From Eubacteriales Family XIII. Incertae Sedis bacterium (lineage in GTDB: Bacteria; Bacillota; Clostridia; Peptostreptococcales; Anaerovoracaceae): 8,329 nt of DNA. Both the position numbers and the translations under genes were made by a program. The DNA is taken from assembly GCA_031276775.1 (NCBI GenBank), contig JAISML010000260.1, positions 1 through 8,329 on the forward strand, given 5' to 3'. Shown here in pieces: positions 1-6,600 of this stretch (its first letter is position 1; each line of letters starts with the position of its first letter). The notes beneath the pieces were generated by a model, which saw nothing but the letters and a program-made list of their open reading frames with translations, did not search any database and had not been told where the DNA came from.

Positions 1-345
1 TTTCTGCGCTTGGCGAGCCGCAAGCCGCCGCAGGAGCTTGCCTTGGGCGCTCTGACGTTGGATCTTGTGGCAAATCGGGCATTCAAAAACGGCGAGGATT
101 TGCTCCTGACGCAGAAAGAGTTTGCCCTGTTGTTTCTGCTTGCGCAAAACGAGGGAGAGATATTGACTGCGGACTTCCTGTACGAAAAAGTGTGGGGGCG
201 TCCTATGGTCGGGGATAAAAACACCCTTCGCGCGACGATCTCCAAGCTGAGAAAAAAATTGACGCCCACCGGCTTCGACGTCTGCGTTTGGCGCGGGCAA
301 GGTTACGTACTTGAAAAAAATTGCTTTCCGACCCGCGAAGATTGA
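1..345 (+). CDS. OmpR/PhoB-family response regulator, C-terminal DNA-binding domain (5' end outside window)
   Basis: This is the C-terminal 114 residues of a two-component response regulator. The frame is open to the first base of the window, so the TTG at position 10 is an internal Leu codon and not a credible start. Residues 1-12 look like the linker after a receiver domain. Residues about 16-105 form a Trans_reg_C winged helix: LTQKEFALLFLLAQNEGEI matches the first helices, FLYEKVWG the following helix, NTLRATISKLRKKL the DNA-recognition helix, and RGQGYVLE the C-terminal hairpin wing. All the family landmarks (T-x-K-E-F, V-W-G, L-R-K-K-L, R-G-x-G-Y) are present, so the domain looks functional. 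The receiver and its phospho-Asp are not visible. No histidine kinase follows; the next gene in the same direction is the giant secreted protein at 575. No hairpin-plus-T-run terminator is seen after the stop, so read-through is possible. Confidence 0.93.
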   Translation, partial: FLRLASRKPPQELALGALTLDLVANRAFKNGEDLLLTQKEFALLFLLAQNEGEILTADFLYEKVWGRPMVGDKNTLRATISKLRKKLTPTGFDVCVWRGQGYVLEKNCFPTRED

Positions 346-409
346 TTCCTGTTGAAGCTTCTTTCCTAATTGAAGCCTGATTCCCGTTGAAGATTAATTT
401 CCATTAAGG
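337..409 (+). repeat. Direct-repeat array, 17-18 bp period, between regulator and giant gene
   Basis: A short motif with consensus TTCCYGTTGAAG recurs in direct orientation. TTCC begins at 346, 363, 381 and 399, with spacings of 17, 18 and 18. The matching GAAG begins at 337, 354, 372 and 389, with a degenerate TAAG at 405. The segments 337-357 and 372-392 match at 18 of 21 positions, which suggests an underlying 35 bp duplication. The array starts in the last codons of the response regulator and ends just upstream of the TATAAT at 436. Inference: it may be an operator for a DNA-binding regulator, since OmpR/PhoB-type proteins bind direct repeats. Their usual spacing is nearer 11 bp, however, so the regulator could be another protein. 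Confidence 0.6.
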
Positions 410-412
410 TTC

Positions 413-441
413 GTTATTTTCTTTCCGCAGGACAATATAAT
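413..441 (+). promoter_or_regulatory. Candidate promoter with consensus -10 and poor -35
   Basis: A perfect TATAAT lies at 436-441 in AT-rich sequence upstream of the giant gene. At 17 bp upstream the hexamer is GTTATT (413-418), a poor match to TTGACA, so unassisted promoter activity is uncertain. The direct repeats end at about 409, immediately upstream of this weak -35, where an activator would be expected to bind. If this is the promoter, transcription would start near 448 and leave a leader of about 127 nt. The same bases can be read differently: AGGA at 429-432 and the ATG at 440-442, which overlaps the TATAAT, could start a short ORF. The two readings conflict. Confidence 0.45.
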
Positions 442-562
442 GGAACTGTATTTCCATCCACCAAAACAGCCTGCGCCGTCCGGACGGTTCGCGTGCGGGC
501 AGCTTGGCGTACCGGCGGCGGACGGATCCGAACTTCGGCATCGACGTTGCGTTGCTATTTAA
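440..562 (+). CDS. Possible 40-codon small ORF or leader peptide ahead of the giant gene
   Basis: The ATG at 440 opens 40 codons ending at TAA 560-562. The peptide begins MELYFHPPKQPAPSGRF and ends LRHRRCVAI. An AGGA at 429-432 sits seven bases before the ATG, a plausible ribosome binding site. The stop codon overlaps the AAAGGAG Shine-Dalgarno of the giant gene, an arrangement that would suit translational coupling or a leader-peptide role. Against it: the peptide matches no family I recognise, its third-position GC is near even, a 40-codon ORF is easily met by chance, and it could not be made from a transcript starting downstream of the TATAAT at 436. There is no run of identical regulatory codons typical of an attenuator peptide. 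Confidence 0.2.
   Translation: MELYFHPPKQPAPSGRFACGQLGVPAADGSELRHRRCVAI
475..538 (+). other. GC-rich leader segment with inverted repeats
   Basis: In contrast to the AT-rich stretch before it, this part of the leader is GC-rich and self-complementary. CCGTCCGGACGG at 476-487 is a perfect 12 bp palindrome. Its left arm, CCGTCCG (476-482), can also pair with CGGACGG at 519-525, so two mutually exclusive hairpins can be drawn. GTTCG (487-491) can pair with CGAAC (529-533), and CGGATCCG (523-530) is a further palindrome. It matches no riboswitch class I can recognise. It may be a structured mRNA leader, a DNA-binding palindrome, or chance in GC-rich sequence. Confidence 0.35.
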
Positions 563-567
563 AGGAG
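561..567 (+). promoter_or_regulatory. Ribosome binding site of the giant secreted protein
   Basis: AAAGGAG lies seven bases before the ATG at 575, a near-ideal Shine-Dalgarno and spacing. It fixes the start of the giant gene, because the signal peptide begins exactly there and no competing in-frame start has a comparable site. Confidence 0.9.
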
Positions 568-574
568 TTTCACA

Positions 575-667
575 ATGAATCACAAAAAATTGCATTCCGG
601 CAGAAAATTACTGGCGCTGCTGCTGACGGCAGTCATGTTGCTCGGCATGACGCCCGTTGCTTTCGCA
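575..667 (+). other. Sec signal peptide (residues 1-31)
   Basis: The N-terminus has a basic region (MNHKKLHSGRK), a hydrophobic core (LLALLLTAVMLLGM) and an A-x-A signal peptidase I site, AFA before TES, giving predicted cleavage after Ala31. The lack of a lipobox cysteine argues against a lipoprotein. After cleavage the chain becomes acidic at once (TESETESPVVEE). Confidence 0.92.
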
Positions 668-3600
668 ACGGAATCTGAGACGGAGAGCCCCGTCGTGGAA
701 GAACCTTTCGCGGAAACCCGTGCGGTTTTGGATGCGCTGAAAAAAACCGCAAGAGAGCGGGGGGAGGGAAACACGGATCAGAGCAACGAAACGTATCTGA
801 TCGGCGGGAAAGAATACAAGGTCATCCGCAATGACTTCATCGCCTGTTATGTCTCGACAGAGGACGGAAGTTTTACAATCCTGCCGACGGCCTCCGTCTT
901 CGACCCGGACAAACCCGCGTCGCGCGGTGCTTTCACCATTGACGGGGAGGTCTTCGTCTTCGGAGAAATCCGCGGCGACGCCGAAACCGGAGACGGGGCG
1001 ATCTTCGTCCCGCCCGCAGTGGAAAACGATATGATCGCCGCGCACTACGCGGTCGGCGACTATGTGATCTCACAGTATCTGGCGATCACGAAAGACGCCG
1101 GGCACAAAAACGCGTACGCCGTCAAAGTCGGCTACGGTGCGGAATACTTTGGGACACAGGCTTCCGGCATTTCCGCCGAGATCGTGATCGACACGTCGGC
1201 GGGCGCGGAAGGCGAACCTTCGTTCCAAACGGAAAGCGGCGCGGCGCTGACGCCGGGAACGACGTTGTCGCCTGTGCCGGACGTCATCTCCGTGCCGGAG
1301 CGCGTGACCGGCGCAAAGGCTTTCCTCGTATTGAAAGAGGATCGGGGAAACGCGCCGTCCGCCCTGATCCTCGGCGAATTTGCGCAACTTCTCGGCGGCG
1401 GGACGAACCTCGGATCGGATATCCTGCCCGGCATTGCGGACAGCGCGATCAAGCTCCTGTTCGATGAGTCGAAGACAGCCGAACGCGCGTCGGATGCAGA
1501 CAAAGCCACCGCCGGGGGCGCGGCGGGCGCCAATCCCATCGCAGTGTTCAACACGAACTGCGGTTTCTATGACCTTTCCCCCGCGCAACTCATGTTGGAA
1601 TCAATCGCCGCAGAGGCGCAGGCGAACGGGGCGGCGCCCCTGTCGGAAGAACCCGGCGCGCACCGCCTTTACTCGGAGAGTGAGGATCGCGTCACGATAA
1701 TCACGGATCTGCCGCAGAACGAATACGGCGAAACCTATGTGGACATCGGAGACGAGATCTCGTTCGCCGCCGATCTGCCGAACGACGGAAGGGTAAAGTC
1801 GGAACTCTCGGTATCATACGGCAGGACCGGCGCAGAAGGTCCGGAGACCGCGCCGATAGATGTGACGCCGGACGCCGGCGGCATATGCACGTTCACCGTG
1901 CCGAACGATATCTATGTCGACGCGGAGGATGCGTCAAACAACGGGCAAATCGCCATCACGGTACACACGGAGACCGTTTCCGGAGCCTTGCCGCTTCTTG
2001 TGGACAACAACAGTTTTGTCGGCGATCCCGTGCAGGAATATACGGCCGACGGAAAAGTGCGCTTGTTCTCTCCCGACGGCACGGATCTGAAGCACAGCAT
2101 CGCCGCCCTCGCAGGCGATACGGTCATGATCGAACTAAAGCGGTTGGTTCCCGGCTACATGCCCGTGTTGGAAGTCCGGCTCACGGACTATGGTTCCGGA
2201 CCCGGCAGCGATGACGACGAAATAACGTTGATCTCCGCGGAAAATGTCACGATCGACAGCTACGCGTTCACCGTTCCGGCTTATGCGGAAAATGCGGCGC
2301 TTCATATTGAAATTTCCGCCGTGAACCGCAACGACTATGTGATCAACAGGAAAGTCGTGCAGGACGGGGACGCTGCCGCCGTCGGCACTTTGGCGGTGCG
2401 GACGCGGGCGGCGGGAAGCACGGACGCTTTCAAGGCGGTTCTTCCCTACGCGGGTCTGCTGCGCGCAAAAGCCGGCGATACGGTACAAGTACCCGTAGCG
2501 GCGATCACAGGCGCAGACTGGTTTTCCGGGCAGAGCACGGCAAGCCTGAGCGTCTACAATCTGTCAACCGGAGAGAGCATCCGAACGCAGGATCTGAAGA
2601 CTGACACCGGGGTCTTTGAGTTCACCATGCCGGCCGCCAACGTGGAATTGGCGCTCAATCTCGCGGCGAAGCCCCGCGTGACGACGAAGATCGTCCGCAC
2701 GCCGGACGGCGATTCCGATTCCGGCGCATCGCTGACGCTTTGGCCGGAGAATCCCGACAGGGGCGAGATCGTGACGGTCAACATTAATCTGTTCGGAAGC
2801 GGATACAAACTGAACCCTGCGGGATTTCTGAATGTCCGCAAAACGGGAGAGGAGGGGACGGAATACACGAATATCTCCGTCGTCTATCAACAGGTCTACC
2901 AATTCCAAATGCCGGACGACGGCAGCGATGTGACGGTGGAACTCATTTTGGACAAGGTGCCCGATCCGCCCAGGATGCACACCATCGCCACAAAGCCCTT
3001 TGCTGCCGAGGGCAACGTGATCTTCGGCATTTCCCACTGGGTGGGCAAAACCGGTTCTCACGAAATCGACGCGGCCAATGCGGCTTTCCAGGCGGGCACA
3101 GCCTTGGACGAGTCGGCCAAGACGATGAAAGCCGCCGCCGGCAGCCCGATCATGTTCTACGCGTCCAAAAAGGTCGGCGTACCGGACGGGTGGACGCTGA
3201 AACGCGTCCTGCTCATCGTCGGCGGGGGAGAGAACGCGGAAGAGCATGTATATGTCCCGGGTTCCCCGGGCGTCCTTGGATTTGACAAAAACGGAGACGC
3301 GTATACTTTCACCATGCCGGACGCGCCCGTGACCATCGCGGTTGAAGCGCAAAATACGGCTGCGCCGGATCGGATCGTCACGGAAACCCTTGTCGAGATC
3401 GACGGAGAAGCGTATCCTTACACCAACTATCAGACCGACGTGGGCAATCTCCGCACCTACAAATGGAACGGCGACGGAACCATGGATTTGGTCGGATTTA
3501 CAAACATGGATCCGGTCGACGGGGCTTTCATCGGCGATCAGATCTTCGTTGCCGCCCATCCGATGTTGGGCGGAAGTCTGAAATCCATCACCGTGGAACA

Positions 3601-6600
3601 GGAAGGCTTCGCACCCTTGGACATCAAATCCACCGGCAGTTACAACCCGCACCTCGGCGCGGATGTCTATTCTTTCCATGTCATGCGCGGGGACGTCTGC
3701 AGGATCAAGGCCGTATACGCGACGGTCGACACGGCGCAGGTATCTATCCGCGGCAGCGAGAACGACAGCAACCTCGTATTCATCGGCGATCGCACGCGGA
3801 CGCTGATGTTCGGACGGGTATACGCGCCTGACAAACCGATGCCGATCAGTTCCGCGCGCACGATCATCGAACTCAAAACCGCCGACGGGGCCGTCGGAGA
3901 TCTGATCTACACCCTCAGTTTGGCCGGAACCCCCGGTTACGAAGCGGGAGATGTCGATCTGAAACTCATGGAATACAAGGACGGTTATGCGCGCTACGAA
4001 CTGTCCGTATCGGCGAAAGGCGCCGGACCGCATCCTTCCGTGGAGGTCTACATCGACAAGGCGGATCACACCAAGCGTCCGATCATCGAAAGCATGGCGC
4101 CCAACCACACGAACATGGATAAATTCAATTACATCCTCATCAAGGGCAAAAACCTGCGCAACTTCGTGCAGACCCAACTGTACAATTACAATCCCAGGAT
4201 CGTCATGAAGCAGAGTTCGAAAAGAATCGGCGAATCATTCGTTGAAAAGACCTACAACGTGAATCCCGCAGCCTTGCAGGTGAGCAGCGACGGAACCGAA
4301 GCGAAGCTGTATTTGAAGAGCGCGGACTTCACGCCCGTATCGCCGCCCGAAGCCCCCGCCCGGCCCACATTCGCGACAGACAACGAATATTCTGTGCATC
4401 TCGACTGGCATTGGGGGGACAACATCGGTCCCAACCTCGAACACGACAGCGTGTGGACGGCCTGGTCGCTCGACGATCTCCGGTTCGACTTCAAGCCCAA
4501 CGCCACGTATTGCTACGCTGTGATCGGGCGGATCAGGGACAGCGTGGATTCGTACGACGCCATCCTGAGCGAAAGCCCGGACGACCTCGCACAGAACGAC
4601 GCCATCTCTGAAGCCATTCTCACCTTTGAATGCAGAAGCGGCTTTGAGATTGCGTCAAGCGGCGGGCAGACGCAGATCACGCTGAAAGATCCGAACAGCC
4701 CCGTGTTGGTAAACGGCATGTTGACGCTGGAACCGTCAGAGGCTTCCGGTACGCCGTTCACGCTAACCCGAATGCCCGAAAACAGCGTGCGGCTGGAGAC
4801 AAAGATGAAGCTCGTCGCGAAAGGAACGACGCTTTTCTCGCCCGTTGGCAACATGAGCGGTCTGCACATGCGCTTCGACCGGGGGACGGTGTATTCCTCC
4901 AAAGCGGGCGCGACGCATCCGCCGACCTTTCTGCCCTACGGCGACGTCACGGTGGACATATTCGGCTACAACGGCTTTTCCGCAAAATATGACAGCATCC
5001 GGATGTTGCCGTCCAAGGTGCAGCTCGCGGGCGGTCTGCTCCTGCAGATCCCCGGCATCGGTCTGCCGCTTGCGGGGCTGACGCTTGAAACATTGCAGCT
5101 GAATTTGGAAAACGACCGACCCGGCTTCGACGGCGTCAAAGCGGCCGGGGAAGTGGGCGGATCGTTTGCCATCATCACGCTCCAAGGCAGCGGCTCGGTC
5201 GACACGTTCAAAAACGATTACCGTTTTGAAGGCGAGGTGGAGATACCGGTCTTCGAAGCGAGGGGCTACCTCGAACTGACCGAATCGCAACGCTTCAAAA
5301 TTCCGATGTTGGAAGCATTCCACATCCAGGTGGGCGCCGACAAAGGCATCCCGCTTGTACCGCCGGTCACCGTCGGCTACCTGAACGGTTTCGAAGGCGG
5401 CATCTTCGGCCTGGCTTCCACGTTGGACTACGACCCGACGGATCCGGGCAAACCGATTTTGCCACCGCTCCGCATCGCGGGCGGCGCGCGTTTCCAACTG
5501 CTTGAATTCATGGAATTTTGGGTGGAACTCACCGCCGGACCGGCCTATTTCAAACAGTCGATGCACGACATGTTCATCAACCTGAAAGGCGTCAACTTTC
5601 AGCTGATCGAAGAATTGACGACGGAGATCGGCGTGTACACGGAAACGGCTCCCCACGCGCGCACGAGAATGGGATTCAGATACAATTCGCGTCTGCGCGC
5701 AAATCTTTTGAAAGGCATCGTCTCGGACATCTTCATCGCGGAGGGCAACCTGAACATCAGCGCAAGCATGGAACACCCCTCCTACTGGATCGACAGGCAG
5801 GAAACGTACCAAAGCGTGCTGAGTCTGTTGAACGCCATCGACGCGAGATTCGCCGCAAGCGGCAATCTGAAAGGCATTCTTCAGGTTCCGCCGTTCTCTT
5901 TCCTGGGCGTGGATTACGGTCCGTTCCGGATCGCGCAGGTGGCGGCGTGGTTCGATTCCGAGATCCGTATAGGCGCGCAGATCAGGGCGTCCACGTTCCG
6001 CGTGGGTACGGAAGTCGGTTGGGGACCGTTCAGCATAGCGGTGGACTACGACTTTCTGCATCCGTGGGAAGCGCCCAATTTCGACATGAATTTGTTCTCG
6101 GCGGACGGCATGCCGCGCGCCGCGATCCATTCGGAAGCATTCGGGGACGGCAAGTCCGGCGGCCGGCTCACCATCGGGGAAGGGATCCGCGTGATTGCGG
6201 ACAGTTTCGGCGAAACGCGGCCGCAGACGGAAGGACTGCGCCCCTTGTCCGATCCGGCCGCAAATCCCGGCGCCATCAGCGTATACGGGGACGCGGGCAG
6301 TTTCACCCACACCGTCACGGTGAAAGACGACGGAAACAGCCATTGGGTACAGGCGGCAAACCTGACAGCCGGTGCGGATTTCACGCTGACCGTCTACGAT
6401 CCGGACGGCAAACCTCTCGCACTCAAACCGGTTCCCTGCAACGCGGTCTGCACGGCGGATCAGGGGGAACACGCCTACAACGCCCTGCGCGCCGAAGACG
6501 GTTCCGGTCTGATCGTCCGTTTGGATGAGCCGGGCGAATACCGGTTCACCTCAAACAGCGAGTTCAAAAGTTGGCTGATGGAAGCCGACCCCGCGCCCGC

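Noticed and set aside
10..12. TTG as start codon of the response regulator
   Set aside because: The frame continues upstream to base 1, and the residues there fit the linker of a two-domain regulator. The gene is cut by the window edge.
350..366. Possible terminator after the response regulator (GAAGCTTC palindrome at 354-361)
   Set aside because: The palindrome has only four base pairs per arm, no loop, and no real T-run. It arises from the direct-repeat units.
2564..4177. 537-codon minus-strand ORF
   Set aside because: Its triplets lie in exact register with the sense codons of the giant gene, so it is open only because TTA, CTA and TCA are rare in that gene. It gives an Arg/His/Asp/Val-rich translation with no recognisable motif.
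5018..5095. Possible transmembrane helix around VQLAGGLLLQIPGIGLPLAG
   Set aside because: It is interrupted by Pro and Gly, contains Gln, and lies among alternating-hydrophobic strands. A beta-structured segment fits better than a membrane helix.
4763..6472. 569-codon minus-strand ORF
   Set aside because: Same register effect; it ends where the sense strand uses a CTA Leu codon (4760-4762). The product is Arg-, His- and Val-rich and resembles no family.
5518..6528. 336-codon plus-strand ORF
   Set aside because: It is in another frame of the giant gene, gives an Arg/Gly/His-rich low-complexity translation, and has no ribosome binding site or recognisable domain.
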